DNA from: Carettochelys insculpta
Taxonomy: Eukaryota > Chordata > Testudines > Carettochelyidae
DNA: 64,000 nucleotides
Reading direction: 5' to 3'
Assembly (NCBI RefSeq): GCF_033958435.1
Contig: NC_134138.1
Span: forward strand, 182,770,798 to 182,834,797
A model generated the notes under the pieces. That model saw only the letters and a program-made list of their open reading frames with translations, did not search any database and was not told where the DNA came from. The position numbers were made by a program, and so were the translations under genes. Shown one piece after another: positions 33,786 through 47,440 of the stretch; within the stretch, counting starts at the first letter, position 1, and each line of letters begins with the position of its first letter.

Positions 33786-35154
33786 CAGAAATTGGGCCAA
33801 CAGAAATATATTCCTTCACTCACCTTGTCTCTCCGGATAGAAGGTGACTAGCCCTAATTAGCCACTGTCCCTGATTCCATGTATGCCCAGCTACAACTCT
33901 TTTAACAGTGCCGCATCTTATTCTTTCACACATGTTGCCGTTACTGTTCTTATCCTGAATTTGATCTTCTTCCTATCGTGGGGAATGTCTGATGGCACAA
34001 CAAATACAGGAATGAGGCTATTACACAAATAGAACAATGACAGACATATTGCAATCCTCAGGGAGAAGGTAGGCCTTTCCCTAAAAATAAACTACTAAAT
34101 ATTTTAGAGAGATAGTCTCTTTGATCAAGAACTCCTCCTAAACAGTAAGAACTACGACTATCAAATTCAGTACGGGGCTTTCTTTTATCATAACTTAAGG
34201 CAAGGTAAGGGTTTGGTTGTGCCAGGAGAATAGGATGTGCTTGGAATGGGATTGCTTCTCATAAAACCAAACAGTATTCAAAAGTGACATAACTGAACAA
34301 ATGTTGAAAGAGACTGAATCAAGATGAGCCAGAAAAACTGGATGAACCTGGAATGGGATTGCTTCTCAATAAATCTTACAGAAAAAAGATATAATGGAGA
34401 AATTTGGAGTAGTGCTTTGTTTTGGCACTGTTAAATTAATGCTTAAGGTTTGAAAACTAGAAAAAATGTTATTGCGTACCAAACTGACCACATCTTTTTT
34501 GGTAAAACATAGCAAATGATAAGAGTTTATAGGAATGAAGAAAAAAAACTTGATGAATTCCCATTTAAAATTGTTTACTAAAAATCTGAAAAAATTAACA
34601 ATTCTTTTAATAAATCCTAAAAAAATAACTTAATATAAATAACACTGTGTTTTTTGAAAAATGTAAATAACGCATGTACATTTTCCTTTTACTTTCCACC
34701 CCCGCCCACCTTATTTAAGATAAGGACCCAAGCAACACTGAGTAAATCTGCTAGTGATCTATGAGTGTTGGTTAGGTGACACCAGATAACCCAGAAGTCT
34801 GTGAAACAAATATATTTCACCTGGTAAATGTAGTACTTTGTCCTCTTGTAATGACTTCCACCTGAGCATCCTGTAGTATAGTGCCAGAGCAATGCGCTAT
34901 AATATTTATATAGCTTATAATTTTATAAGCAAAGGTCATTTGTTAGTTCATAGCTTTACATCTTTGCTAAAGACATCAACAAATCAACATGAAGATTTTC
35001 CTAAATATGTAATCTCAAGAAGGACTTGGAAAAAATACAAAGACCTTAATAAAAATACAGTAAAGAAGGAAAGTTAAATAGGAAAATAAATGCATACAAT
35101 TTATGAAGTTAACATTTAGGGTTTGGTTCTCCTCTAACTTAAATGCAAAATCGA
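33786..35154. other. AT-rich stretch, no gene seen
   Basis: GGAATGGGATTGCTTCTCA occurs twice (about 34246 and 34356), a short direct repeat. No other element is recognised. Confidence 0.4.
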
Positions 35155-35815
35155 ATCAGTCCCTTATTTAAGCTGTCTCCCAGGCTTCCCAACTTTTGAA
35201 AGAAAATCAGCAAATTGTCCCATATTTTGTGGAGATCCTTTTCCCTGGCACTATGTGTGTTGGAGTGGCAGACTCTCCTGCCAGGGACCTCCTCCACTGA
35301 GTGGCTGCCCTGTTCCCTGGAGCTCCGCACCTTGTGGCAGCAGCTCCTGCTGCAGGGGACCTCCTCTGTGGGGCAGCTGCCCCATTCCCCTGAACCCCAT
35401 GGTGGCATCCACTGCTGCTGGCAAACTCCATAAAGGGGCAGCTGCCTTGTTCCCTGGTGCCCTACACTTAGGGGAGGCAGCTCCTGCTTCCAGGGAGCCC
35501 CTCCACCTGTCAGCTGCCTAGTTCCCTAGCCTCCCTCACCTCAGGGAGGCAGCTCCTGCTTCATGCCCTGCCCCTCCCCACCTGGCCAGGAGGCTTTGGA
35601 ACATTCCCACCCCGCCACCACCACCAGAAGGTTCTAGATCTTCCATCCTCCACTCCCCTTCATCCCTGGTGCCACCCCAGTGGAGGCTAAAGAGCCCCCA
35701 TCCCTGGTGCCTCACCCTGTAGCAGCAGCCTGCATCACCAAGGAACCCTGGCAGGGACAGCATCCCCACCTCCATCCTGAGGCCAGTGTCCCATATTTGC
35801 CATAGATCTAGTTTA
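35155..35815 (-). mobile_element. Inverted copy of the hAT MITE with minisatellite
   Basis: In reverse it shows the same blocks as 8059-8814: GGCAAATATGGGACACTGG near 35790, a GC-rich array of CAGCTGCCCC and GGGGAGGCAGCTCCTGC units, then AATTTGCTGATTTTCTTTC and AAATAAGGGACTG near 35160-35215. The terminal TAGGGTGAC repeats are not preserved. Confidence 0.6.
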
Positions 35816-37370
35816 CCATGAAACGATGATGAAAATGTAGCATGCTCAATAGACACTAATTTAACCCTCATAACAGTGCACTACTCTAACCTAAGAGTAT
35901 TTCAGAAGATGATTTTTTTTAATAATATGAAAACTATACAGTAGAGCCTTTACTAAATATCTGGTTAAATGCTAATCAAGACTTTTTATCGCTATCTATG
36001 TGACAATTCAAAAAGTACTTCTTTATTGTGAAATGGAAATTAGTCATACATTTAAAGTAACTATGAATCAGTAAAAGTAATCCTAATTAATTATCTGCAC
36101 AATCAATTCTCTGTCACATAATGTACGCATATGCATGCGTGTATACTATATATTGAATATTATCAATACATTCATATTTACTACAAAGAGTAAGAGCAGT
36201 TTTCTATTTTTTATCACAATGCATTACCACAAGTAATTTCATAATTAATATTAATGTATTACTTAACTATGTTCATTACTAACCAAAATATTAGAAGCCA
36301 CTTCAAGTATCTATTTGAGCGTTGGAATTCTTAAAGCACTGATTCAAGCTACTATTTCAAAATGGAAGATGCTAAGAATATCATGCAACATTACAAGGCT
36401 GGCCTTAATTAAATTGTTATCACTCTTGTGGGGCCTTATTAATATAAACACTTTCCCTTTGATAATATTTTTGTACTGCACGTAGGAAACAGCATACTTA
36501 ACAGTAGTGATTTATGTTCATGTAAAGTACTGTAGTGAGCTTAACATCTTAATATTCTTAACAAACACTTAATTCCAAGTAGAGAGAGTAGAACTAGTTG
36601 GTCATATTTATTAAGCCGAGTGCCTAGGAGTACCACTTAAATTATCTATGCCTTAATCTTGCAGCTGTCTCCAACTAGGCCCATGCAGAGTGCCACTGAG
36701 TCCACTGGGGGCAGAGGTCTGTTCCTACAGATGTGACTGCAAGATTGAGACCTTATGTTCTTATTTTTCGGGTACACACTTTCTAAGAAGATTGTGTTAA
36801 TTGTATTAAATAACCAGACACAGACATTTCTTGATTCATAGTCTGTGCTTTGTCTTATGACCATTCATGCCCTACCTCTTCTGAAGCCGAAATATTTAAT
36901 AATAAAATTAGAACATTTTCCACTAACTGGGGGAATTACAGAAGTAGTGCATAGGGTATATAGGATTCTGTCCAGAAATAATAAACATTAGGCTTCAGTT
37001 TGATCATGCAGAGAAATAAATACATTTATCCCTATAAGACTGGAAGATAGTTGTGCCAGGAGAAATATTAAGTGATAATTGCTAAGGATAAGCAAACCTT
37101 CAGGAGCTGGAAGTTTGCAAGAAGCTCAAACTTTAGAAAATAGTTTGGAGTTCCACAAAATAAACTAGGTCCTCTGAAACCTTAGACTTAAAATGTGTGT
37201 GTGTGCTGGAAAACCTATGACATATCTTTCTGCTTCTGCTACAGTGCTTCTATAGGAAGAGTAGTAGCTTTGATGAAGATGCCAGAAGAGATGTGAAGAT
37301 TTTTGTAACTCTCCACAGAACTGCCAGGTATCAGCCAGATCACTTGACTCTTCTGCACACTTCTTGCACT
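35816..37370. other. AT-rich stretch, no gene seen
   Basis: An ancient inverted repeat (CTTAATCTTGCAG near 36652 and CTGCAAGATTGAG near 36740) is the only structure noticed. There is a short TG run near 37195. Confidence 0.4.
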
Positions 37371-37500
37371 GTTGTTGCAGCTGTGCTGGTCTTAGGGTAT
37401 TGGAAAGACAAGGTGGGTTAGGTAATATCTTTTACTGGTCCTTCTGTTGGTGAGAGATTCAAGCTTTTGAGCTTACACAGAGCTATTCTTCTCTCTGGAC
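37371..37500 (-). mobile_element. Retroelement 3' tail (same family as 33637-33785)
   Basis: GTTGCAGCTGTGCTGGTC, GACAAGGTGGGTTAGGTAA, TATCTTTTACTGGTCC and TTTTGAGCTTACACAGAGC match the 33.6-kb copy in the same orientation. Confidence 0.55.
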
Positions 37501-39413
37501 TAATACCCATCTTCTCATTCTTGCATACTGCCTGGCCACTAATTCATGAAGCCCAGACTTACTGTGTCATCCATTTAGCTGGGCTGCAGGAATGACCTGG
37601 CAATGCTGCACAACCACAACTTGTGCAATATTACTGCAAGTTTCGCGATTCTTGACATTTACTCAAAACCTCAGCTGCCGGACTCAGTGTGTTACCTGAG
37701 AATCTCAGCTTGAATTTGTTTTAGAAAGTAAGTGGCTAACCCTCTTGCCAGAAGAGAAAAGCTGGTCTGACTCATGGTTTTGGAATGCTTTGGGTTGGCT
37801 ATTGGGATTGTGGCTGCCATCACCGCAGGCTGCTGTGCTATGCCACCTACAAACAGCCTGCTGGACCTCATCCAGGAAAGAGTAATGTGGGGAGCAAGCA
37901 AGAAGTGGTGAAAGCTGCAGTAGTGGCAAGAAGAGGCAGTGAGGTTAGATGGTAGCTTCCTGCTCAGCTATGTAGCTACCTACTTGGAACCCTTAGCAAT
38001 AGAGCCTCTCTTGGCACCCCTCCTGCAATTTCTCCCAGCTACCTCCACTCACCCAATCCCACTCTCATAATCCCCAGGCACAGCCACAAACCCAGCCATC
38101 CTGGCTCCTTGTGGTAACCTGACCAGTGGTTAGGATAATAATGGTAACTGGTGATTATGGTCTCTTAATTTTTATGCAGATATGCACATTTTGTTGTTTA
38201 TATTGCATCATGGTAAATAATTGCCATAAAATTCCACACACAAAGCCTTATAAAATTGGTGACTATGCCCACCCTTCCTCCAGCGTCCTGGCAGGGAAGA
38301 AGTGGCTAAGCCCACCAGCTCCTGAAGGTGGAGGCAGATGCATCCTCTGTTATCTATTCAGAGAGGAGAAATACGAATTAAAACATATGGCATGATGTTG
38401 CCTCTCACCTGCAGTGTTGGAACTTTTAGATTGACCTCACATCCTCTGTCACTTGAGAAGTAGTAAGCTGTCATCTTTATAGTGTGCTTGCAGTAGATTG
38501 GAATGGGACATTTTGTGATTATTTTCCACAGCTGTCTGCTGACTTCAGAGGAATTGAAAGACCCAGGAATCTTAGTTCCCATTATAGGCTCTGGAAGGGT
38601 ATATGCTGTGGTAGGCTCAGACTTTTCTACCAATTTTGGCCCAGTATGACCCATTCTACCCTATTCTTTCCAAACTATCCTTCTCCTGGTCCTATTTCTT
38701 CTCCCTTGACTCCCTGTTACAGTACCATTTTGCTCACATAGCCAACCCGTCTCTCTTCCCTGTCTTCCCAGCCCTGTTGTAGTCTTGCCCCACTCCCAGT
38801 CTCAGTCTCCTTGCCCAGCTGTTCCTATTTTCCTCCAGATCTTTTTTTTCAGTCTCCTTGGCTATTCAGTCTGTTCTTCCTTTCTGGGGCCTCATCTGAT
38901 CAGACTCTCTCCTCCACTGTGGTGTCCAGTAGCCACCTCTCCTACAGATTCATCTTTCTCTGGTCCCACTAGATACCATCCTGTCTGCCTTTCCAATCTT
39001 AGTATTTTCCCCCTTCCTTCAGCATCTTGTCCCAGTATCTTTGCTTAAAGAGGCCCAGTTCCTCCAACCCCTACAATTCAGCTCTTCATCAGAGCTTGTT
39101 CACCTTCTCCCTCACTTCCGTTGCCCTGCCCCATTTGTCTTCAGTCCCATTCTCCTTGCACAGCCAGTCTTAGTTTCACACCCTGGAAGATTCTGATGCA
39201 ATCTCCATTTCCTAAGAAACTGTCAGTAAATCTAAGCTGAAATAGGGCTGGTTCTTTTGATAATTCTGTGTTTCAAATTGCATACATCTCCTTGCACTGG
39301 TTTTGAGCAGATATTGGGCAATGTTTTACTTTCATATGAAATTCCTTGGAATTTCTACAAAATGCATATGAGTGGCTTTTTATTAACAGAGGGAGAGATA
39401 AATCCATGAGCAC
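37501..39413. other. No gene seen
   Basis: The pyrimidine-rich strand at about 38640-39180 (CTTCTCCC-type runs) gives short frames with no recognised product. Confidence 0.4.
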
Positions 39414-39649
39414 ACAGTCTCCATCCATCTTGCCAGACATTTTAAGCTCTAATAGTACCCCAAGCAATATAAAGTTGAGGCTTGATTGAGTTCCTACTTA
39501 TATGTGGTCCTGCCCCTTCGGTAAACCATAGACAGTCTCCATCCATCTTGCCAGACATTTTAAGCTCTAATAGTACCCCAAGCAATATAAAGTTGAGGCT
39601 TGATTGAGTTCCTACTTATATGTGGTCCTGCCCCTTCGGTAAACCATAG
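39414..39649 (+). repeat. Perfect 118-bp tandem duplication
   Basis: Unit 1 is 39414-39531 and unit 2 is 39532-39649. I see no difference between them. The bases ACA recur at the end of unit 2, giving a 2-3 bp microhomology at the junction. The sequence is single-copy in character and not one of the repeat families here. Confidence 0.95.
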
Positions 39650-40857
39650 ACAAGTATTTGATTTGAGTAACTCCCAGCTTGGCTTGACCTTGCTTTAAAA
39701 ATGTTACCTTGTTTTAGTCGGTATTGTGCTGCTAGATACATAAACCAAAAGTGACCGCAGTGGTGCCCAAGAAGTCATGTACGTGCTCAATGAAATGATA
39801 ATATTTCAACTGATTATTGCTTCTTAAAAGAATGCTGCCGTGTTCTGCTGCTGAGAATCTGCCACAGATGCCAAGATTGAAGAGATTAACGGAGTCAAAC
39901 TTCAAAAGGTTCAGTCCAGTCAGACAAATTCAAACATATGTTGGGTGGGTAATATATATCTATAAAATTCTTCTGAAGCAGGATCCTGCTATTCCTAATA
40001 TAAGCCACACAGTAAGACTCTTCTGCCAAAGTTTTCCTCTGGCGATAAACGAGTGGCTCATGAGGGAAGAAAACAACAAGAAGCAAAAGTATACATTTAA
40101 AGCAGCCTGTAGAATGTTGTGAGCATGAGGATTATTTTATAAAGCTTACATATTGGTTCGCCTTTTCATCAGTTAGTTTGTGAGGCTAAATATCTGACTT
40201 TCTGCCATGGAGATGTAACTGAGCTCAGTCCCTTTGGATGCAGATTAGTAAGGTTAAATACCACTAGATACAGCACTGATTAGATCTTGCCTATTTCGGA
40301 TAAGAAAGCCATGTTTCAAAACCATTCAAAATGGCTCCAGGACTATTACAGACTGACTATCTGAGCTGCACAGGGCCAAAATGTGCTACAAATTGTGCTC
40401 AGAGACCATGATTTTGTAATAAACTGAAATCAGGCTGGTGTCTGGTGGTTTTGGGTTTCATTGACACTATTTCACATATTTCCACTTACAGGCTATGGAA
40501 TTGCTAATAAATACAATGTGGCTGTATCAGCACTAGCAAATTGGCCCCCTGGTTGGTTCAGCTGCAATGGGTCTACTGCAGCCTTACTATTTTGGTTGCA
40601 TTTTTGCAACGTTTGCATTGACTGCGTTCTAATTTTTTTTTCTTTTCAGATAAAGCACCATTTAGGCATCTAGTTCAAGGTCCTCACTACAACTACCTGA
40701 AGACATGGCTTCTGGAAAAATTTTAAATGTCTTCCTGGAGACCCTGGGAATTGTGGTAGAGGAGTTCACATTCTCATATGGAGGACGCTCATTTGAGTCT
40801 TGCTTGCAAAATAAGACACAATTGCACAAAAATAATAATTGTCTCTAACATAGGATT
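39650..40857. other. No gene seen
   Basis: AT-rich sequence with short frames only. Confidence 0.4.
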
Positions 40858-41035
40858 TTCTGCCCCTGGATATCAAAACACCTTATAAAAGCAGGCAGTT
40901 TCATTGTCCCCATTTAACTGATAGGGAAAAGGAGGCACAGAGAGGAGAGATGACCTGGTCAGTGTTATTTACAAGACCTGTGCTATGACATGAACTCAAG
41001 CATCTGACTCTAGATTCAGTGCACTATCCTCCAGG
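40858..41035 (-). mobile_element. MIR/CORE-SINE remnant
   Basis: CCCCATTTAACTGATAGGG, AGGCACAGAGAGGAGAGATGAC and ATGAACTCAAGCATCTGAC read in the order of an inverted MIR consensus. Confidence 0.65.
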
Positions 41036-41502
41036 CCATGCTAACTTTCTGAAGTTCTCATAAGGCATTTGATCCAGGTGCAGTGATGGAATGAAATTTT
41101 GCTGCAAAAATCCCCACCCCTTTGGAACAGCCAGCTCCATGATAATGTTCACCAAGTGAAACACAGCTTTTGGATCTGGCCCAGGAAACACAGATTGTTG
41201 TTCTTTAGACATGGGATATGAGTGGGGATTGTCTCATGGAAGGAGGCTACGGATATTCCCAGGTCTGGTATCCTTCTGCTGTTGCTTTATTCGCTCTTCA
41301 TATAAATAGTAAGTCCATTGTATACTGTTAGGATGAATGGAGTTGGATTCATACAAATTCTTATGGAGGAGAAAAGAATACAACAGGCCATTTTAGACCT
41401 CGGTGTAAATCTTATATTGACACTGCCCTGCATGGTACACAAAAGATACACCTTCTGATGGTTCCAAAGTTTCAGTGTTTGAAATATACCAAAAATCACA
41501 GA

Positions 41503-41716
41503 ATCACAGAATCATAGGGCTGGAAGGGACCTCAGGAGGTCATCTAGTGCAGCCCCCTGCTTCAAGCAGGATCAACCCCTACTAAGTCATCCCAGCCAGG
41601 ACCTTGTCCAGCTGGGACTTAAAAACCTCAAGGGATGGAGAATCCACCACCTCTCCAGGCAACGCATTCCAATGCTTCATCACCCGCCTGGTGAAGAAGT
41701 TTTTCCTAATATCTAA
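41503..41716 (-). mobile_element. CR1 LINE 3' end
   Basis: AGAATCATAGGGCTGGAAGG, GACCTCAGGAGGTCATCTAG and CCACCTCTCCAGGCAACGCA are the reversed CR1 3' end, with the ATTCTGTGATTCT-like terminal repeat at 41497-41518. The rest of the LINE is absent (5' truncation). Confidence 0.9.
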
Positions 41717-44100
41717 CTATATTAAAGTAAATCTAGCTACTGCCACTAACAAATGGTGGTTGACAGTGGGCCAAATCCTCAGGTGCATAAATGAGCATAG
41801 TTTACTGATTTCAGTGGTGCTGTACCCCTGTACTCCTGCTGAGGATCTGGTGTTATTTTCCCATGTCAGTGTCTGTCACAAATTAGATGTGTTCCTCTCC
41901 CAAGCAGGACTGGGATTTATGTGCAGAAATCCTTATGCATAATGATGAAATATATCCCATGAAAGAAAATCAAACTTCTTTTTTTTGTGTGCATGTCATA
42001 AAACTTAAAAGAAGCACAAATTTTAGCTGGGAGGGAACTTTTATGGCTTAGCTATAAATCTCTGCAAGGAGTGGTTGGCAATTGAAACATTGACAAACCC
42101 TCAAGTACAGCGAGGCCAGTGGGCGTGACAAAAATGTGCACTCCAAATTCTACTCCAGTGCGCTCGGCTGTGTGTGATGCCAGTATTCTCAGAGTCTGCA
42201 GTGGAATAACCACTATAAAGTGTGGAAAATGGTTATTATTGAATTACGGTCCTCTTCAGAAAACCACCACATGGACAGAATAATTTTGTTGCTGGAACAT
42301 TGTGGCTCATATGTGTTAACAAGACACTATCAAAACAACTTACTTTTTCATATAAAAGCAAACTGTAGAAGAAAGAAACTAAGGAATTGTTCTGACAGTT
42401 CTGGCCTAACAAAGGGAGTGCTTTTTGTGTTACACTTGAAGGTGATCAAACTTTTTTTGCTTCTTTTTCATCCTTTTCACAGGACTGTCCCAGTGTTCCT
42501 TCATTTTAGCCCCACCTCTGTTGAAGTGATGTAGCTCACATTTTCATCTGTTTCATGCCTTTGGTCTAGTTAGAGAATATTAAAACATAAATATAGGAAA
42601 ATTAAGCAAATTTTTAGAAATCAGAAGATTAAATTTAGTATCCTATCAAGTTGCCCAAGTTACCTTTCAGTTTGTTTCCTTGCCTCTTTCATGACCAAAC
42701 TATTCCTGAGACAGAGCAATATTTCTATCCCATAGTTCATCTGATGGAATTAATGACCATACCCATTGATTATTATTAATCTTATTTGAATCTCCCTTCT
42801 TACATTTCATGGTAGGATGTTACCTCCACTTGCCAATCATAATTAAAACTATGGACTCTATCACATTTTGCTTTTTTAAATGAAATAAAATGTTTGGTTT
42901 GGTCCCATGCCAAGAATGGGGTCATTCCCAAATTTGTAATAACATAGCCTTGGCTGATGTTTCTTAGTAACAAGTGTAAATAGGAAAAAACAGTTGCACT
43001 GCAGAGGCTTGTGTTGGCCACATGTGATTACAGTTAAAGAATATGGGAACTAAATCAGTGGTCTTTTCATGACAGGAGTCCAGTTCCCCAATGAGCATGT
43101 TGCACAGACAAACAGAAGTGTACAGATATGAAAAGTTAACCACTTTATTTGCTTGGTGAGCATCTAGCACCTCATATAATGTATTCATGAAGGAGAGAAG
43201 CTTGGCATGTCATCATCTAAAAGATGAACACACACACACATATCCTTTAGAATACTCCGTCTGATGAATAATAATTATTTTTCTCTGGCAACATTAACAC
43301 CCTTCTATAAATAATGACTTTTGTTATAACAGCATCTCTTTCCATTTTATAATGCTCCGTTCTTGGCTCATCTGGACTGGGCTGTATGGTTAATGGTAGG
43401 CTTTAAATGTAAAAGTTAGAGGTGGTCTGAATCTGTAAAATTTGGATGTGAATCTGGATTTTGGACCAGCCAAACTTCCAAGGTCTTTGGAGCTGGCAAG
43501 AAGTCAACCCCGCCGTCTCATCCTGTCCTCTGCAGTGCATATTGAGGTTGTTTGCTCCCTTTGCTTTGCATTTTTCAACCTTAAGTATGAAGTATGCCAT
43601 GATATGGTTTGACATTTGTCATCAGGAATGGTTTTGATTACTCTCTGCTACACTGGGAGAAGAGCAATATTGGACCACCAAGAGATTAGATGTCTAGTTT
43701 AAAAAAAGTTAACGCTTCTAAATATGATCAGTACATACGGATTTTATTTTTGGTTCAAAAAAAGTTTTGCATCTCACACTCTGTCTTTCTCATGCTATGT
43801 ATTCAGGGAACCTCATTGATTAGGAAAGCTAAGAACTTTCATTAATGTTAGACACCTCCTTCTCATGGGACAACTTTGCTTTTTTTTTTTTTTAAAGATA
43901 ATAATGTTTTATATTGGGCAATTACAGATTTCAAAAGCTGCTGCTTACAGTTTTTCTATTAAAATTAACACTTCTGGCTTATTCTGATGCTCTTTTGAAA
44001 CTTCTGTTTCTAATCTAAGCACAGTAGTTTTATGGACATTGTGATATAGAGGTGTTTGTTCTGTCTCTTGGATACTACAGAGATGGGGCCATATGGACAC
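41717..44100. other. No gene; ancient repeat at 41768-41853
   Basis: GGGCCAAATCCTCAGGTGC and CTGCTGAGGATCTGG mirror each other around TTTCAGTGG, the ancient amniote repeat also seen near 46690-46780. Otherwise only AT-rich sequence, a CA run near 43217 and a poly-T run near 43882 were seen. Confidence 0.45.
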
Positions 44101-44103
44101 CTA

Positions 44104-44785
44104 AGCTGCGTCTACATGTGCACGCTACTTCGAAGTAGCGGCACCAACTTCGAAATAGTGCCCGTCGCGTCTACACGCGTCAGGCGCTATTTCGAAGTTA
44201 ACTTCGACGTTAGGCGGCGAGACGTCGAAGTCGCTAACCTCATGAGGAGATAGGAATAGCGCCCTACTTCGACGTTGAACGTCGAAGTAGGGACCGTGTA
44301 GACGATCCGCGTCCCGCAACGTCGAAATTGCTGGGTCCTCCATGGCGGCCATCAGCTGGGGGGTTGAGAGATGCTCTCTCTCCAGCCCCTGCGGGGCTCT
44401 ATGGTCACCGTCGGCAGCAGCCCTTAGCCCAGGGCTTCTGGCTGCTTCTGCGGCAGCTGGGGATCTATGCTGCAGGCACAGGGTCTGCAACCAGTTGTCA
44501 GCTCTGTGGATCTTGTGTTGTTTAGTGCAACTGTGTCTGGGAGGGGCCCTTTAAGGGAGCGGCTTGCTGTTGAGTCCGCCCTGTGACCCTGTCTGCAGCT
44601 GTGCCTGGCATCCCTATTTCGATGTGTGCTACTTTGACGTGTAGACGTTCCCTCGCTGCGCCTATTTCGATGTTGGGCTGAGCAACGTCGAAGTTGAACA
44701 TCGACGTTGCCGGCCCTGGAGGACGTGTAGACGTTATTCATCGAAATAGCCTATTTCGATGTTGGCTGCACGTGTAGACGTAGCC
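44104..44785 (-). mobile_element. F1 Harbinger MITE, complete
   Basis: It starts AGCTGCGTCTACATGTGC and ends GCACGTGTAGACGTAGCC. CTA flanks it at 44101-44103 and 44786-44788. CTACTTCGAAGTAG (44125-44138) is 21 bp inside the 3'-type end. The minus strand keeps the first transposase codons (DPQLPQKQPEALG), with the start ATG changed to ATA. It is 682 bp with no intact gene. Confidence 0.88.
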
Positions 44786-45261
44786 CTAGTTAGATATATG
44801 GGATCAGAGGCTGGTCCTCACTGTGGTAGGTCACAAGACAACTAGAAAGGTGGCTTATTTAGATACTCAAGGATGCCTGAGGGGTGGAATCATCACTGAA
44901 AGATAAAGAACAGGAGATTCCCCCCCCGCACTGCCAGAAAGAACCCTTGGGAGCTACTACAGCCAGTACAAGTTAGAGCAGCTGTGATGACAGTTTAACT
45001 TGCCTCAGGGGCTGAACGAGGGGCAGTATGGCTGGGCAGCCAGCTTTGCTGCCTCCTGAGTCTTGTACCAAATGGAACTAAGATAGACCTGAGGGCTGAA
45101 CCAAAGGAGTATTATTATTAATTTGTGCTACACTAATACCCATATTGCCTAACACCTGCAGGATCCTGATGGTTGCTTTATGTTACAAAGGTGGCAGTGG
45201 GAAGATCCTATAAGTACATGTACCTTGCTACTAGAAAGGAAAGAATTATTCCATTAGGATC

Positions 45262-45679
45262 GTGCCTACCCTAACGCCCCCCTTTCAAAAGGGGATGATA
45301 ATGAGACACACTGGGATATGCTAATGAGGTACTGCAATGAATTTGCAGTACGTCATTTTAGCATAATTGCAGCCGCAGTACTTCGAAAGTGCCCCTTTCG
45401 ATTGCACATGGCTCGTCTACACGGGGTCCGTTTCGAAAGGACCTCACAGACATTGAAATCCCCTTATTCCTATTTGGTTATAGGGATAAGGGGATTTCGA
45501 TGTCTGCGGGGTCCTTCCCGTGTAGATGAGCTTTGCGCGATTGAAAGTGGCACTTTTGAAGTGCTGCGACTGCCATTATGGTAATGAGCAGCACCTCATT
45601 GCAGTGCCTGATTGGCATATCTCAATGTGTCTGATTAGCATCCCCCTTTTGAATGGGGGGTGCTAGTGTAGACATAGCC
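45262..45679. mobile_element. F3 palindromic MITE
   Basis: The right end is GTGCTAGTGTAGACATAGCC. The left end GTGCCTACCCTAACGCCCC is damaged. The arms carry CCCCTTTCGA, GCTAATGAGG, GGGTCCGTTTCGAAAGGAC and TTGAAATCCCCTTATTCC, each mirrored around about 45478. Confidence 0.75.
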
Positions 45680-47061
45680 TAAAAGACATTAAGACATTTT
45701 GGGAGGGGAAGGAGGGGGTGCTGCTTGCTCTTGTCCTGGTCCCCTGACCATGGGGAGTGAAGTGAGAGTGCACAGATTCCATGAATTACCCCTCTATCCC
45801 TTCGCTCACTGGCCAGGAATGAGAGGCATGCAGAGAAGTCACCTACTTTTCTCTCCCTCCCTGATAAATCAGGGGAATAGGAAGAAAATCAAGCGACATC
45901 TCGTTATGCTTGGCTGCTGTGTCCCCCCCTGCCCCTGGCTCCGCCACCATATCCCTCCCCAACCCTCCCAAAATGGCACCCTTGGATTAAGATGGTAAGA
46001 AAATGGCTATTCCAGTGTTAAACCTATGGCCAGGCCTAGTATGTGCTAGATGTTTCCAGAGGGCCAAGCAGACACTGAGTGAGATGAGCATGCCTTAAAT
46101 ACGAGTACTGGAATGTTTCTTGTAATGCCAGAATATTCTGACACCACAGATGGAGCCATTAATTTTAGTTCAGGTCCGAGGCACTTACAAAGACTCCTTG
46201 AAGAAAAAGGGCGGGTCTTTACATCAATTGTTTAAATATTTCCCACTGCATATACAGCTCTTGAAGTGAAGCTGATGACATATCTCTACATGATGGCTCA
46301 CCACCACTGATGGTATATAACACTTTCACATGACAGAAGCCAGAAGAAAGGGCATTTGGCAGGGACTCTGAAAAAATGTGAGAGATACTGTAACCCTGGA
46401 AACTATGTTACTCATGAGAGACATTTGTTTTTTATTCACAGTCTAGGTCAATGTGAAACAGTTGATTCATATGGTACTCACTTAAAACTGGAGTTCAAAC
46501 ATGAATTTCAGGGAACCATGTGACTCCATTACATGAAAGTCTTGACACTTGAAAAATTCCTAAAACACACACAATAGTAAAACAAAGGCTCACATGTGGC
46601 ATACAGAATGACCAAAAATTGTTCAGAGGGCTTTAGCAGGCTGATTTAGCCCTGACCATTGCCATTTGGAGAGTGTATGAAATACAGATCTGGAGTCAAA
46701 TCCAGACAAAACTGGCACAGCTCCACCAAAGTCAATGGGGACTGCAATGATTTGCACCAACTGAGTGTCTGGTCCCAGGGCTCCAAATGACCCAGTACAG
46801 AATAGGCTAGTCCATTTGATATCATTTAAAAATAGTACTTAAGGAAATCTAGAAAGCAATCAAAATAAGAGTCAAGGCTATGACAGCGAGTAATTGCCCA
46901 GCATTTGGTCCAACATACCATAAAGTCAAATTAAAAAATATTTTCCCTAAGGTCTATCACAATTAAAGTCCCAAGAGTCTCCACATGCTTGGATGAGAGC
47001 ATAGATGTAAGCCAGATCTCTTTGGAGGTGTACAGCATGTTGAACTGGGAAACAAATACAA
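45680..47061. other. No gene; ancient repeat near 46690-46780
   Basis: The repeat shows GAGTCAAATCCAG, CAAAGTCAATGGGGAC and CTGAGTGTCTGGTCCC. No other feature was recognised. Confidence 0.45.
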
Positions 47062-47440
47062 CTAGGCTACTTCTACATGAGAGTGGTGCTTCGAAGTAGC
47101 GTCTTTCGAAGTGGGGACTTTGAAAGACGCTACTTTGACGCGTAGCATCTACACACCCGCTGGGGCTGGCACCGTCGATGTACAGTGTTGAAATAGTGAC
47201 ACGACACATCAGAAGAGGCCGCCCCAGGTGCAGGAAGGGAGTGTCAATGAATACAGGTGGCCCCTTTTGAAATAAGGGGCCAGGAAAGGCTGCAGACAGT
47301 GTCACAAGGCGGACAAGCCCTTCCAGGGCCGCAGCAAGTCGTTCCCTTAAAGGGCCCCTCCCAAACACACTCAGTCTGCACAGCACAAAGCCTGTGGAGT
47401 CGCCACAATCCCTGCAGACACAGTGCCCGCATGAACGAGC

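Noticed and set aside
38640..39180. Pyrimidine-rich region as a possible 3' splice cluster or gene end
   Set aside because: No exon-like frame or polyadenylation signal in a sensible position was found; it looks like low-complexity DNA.
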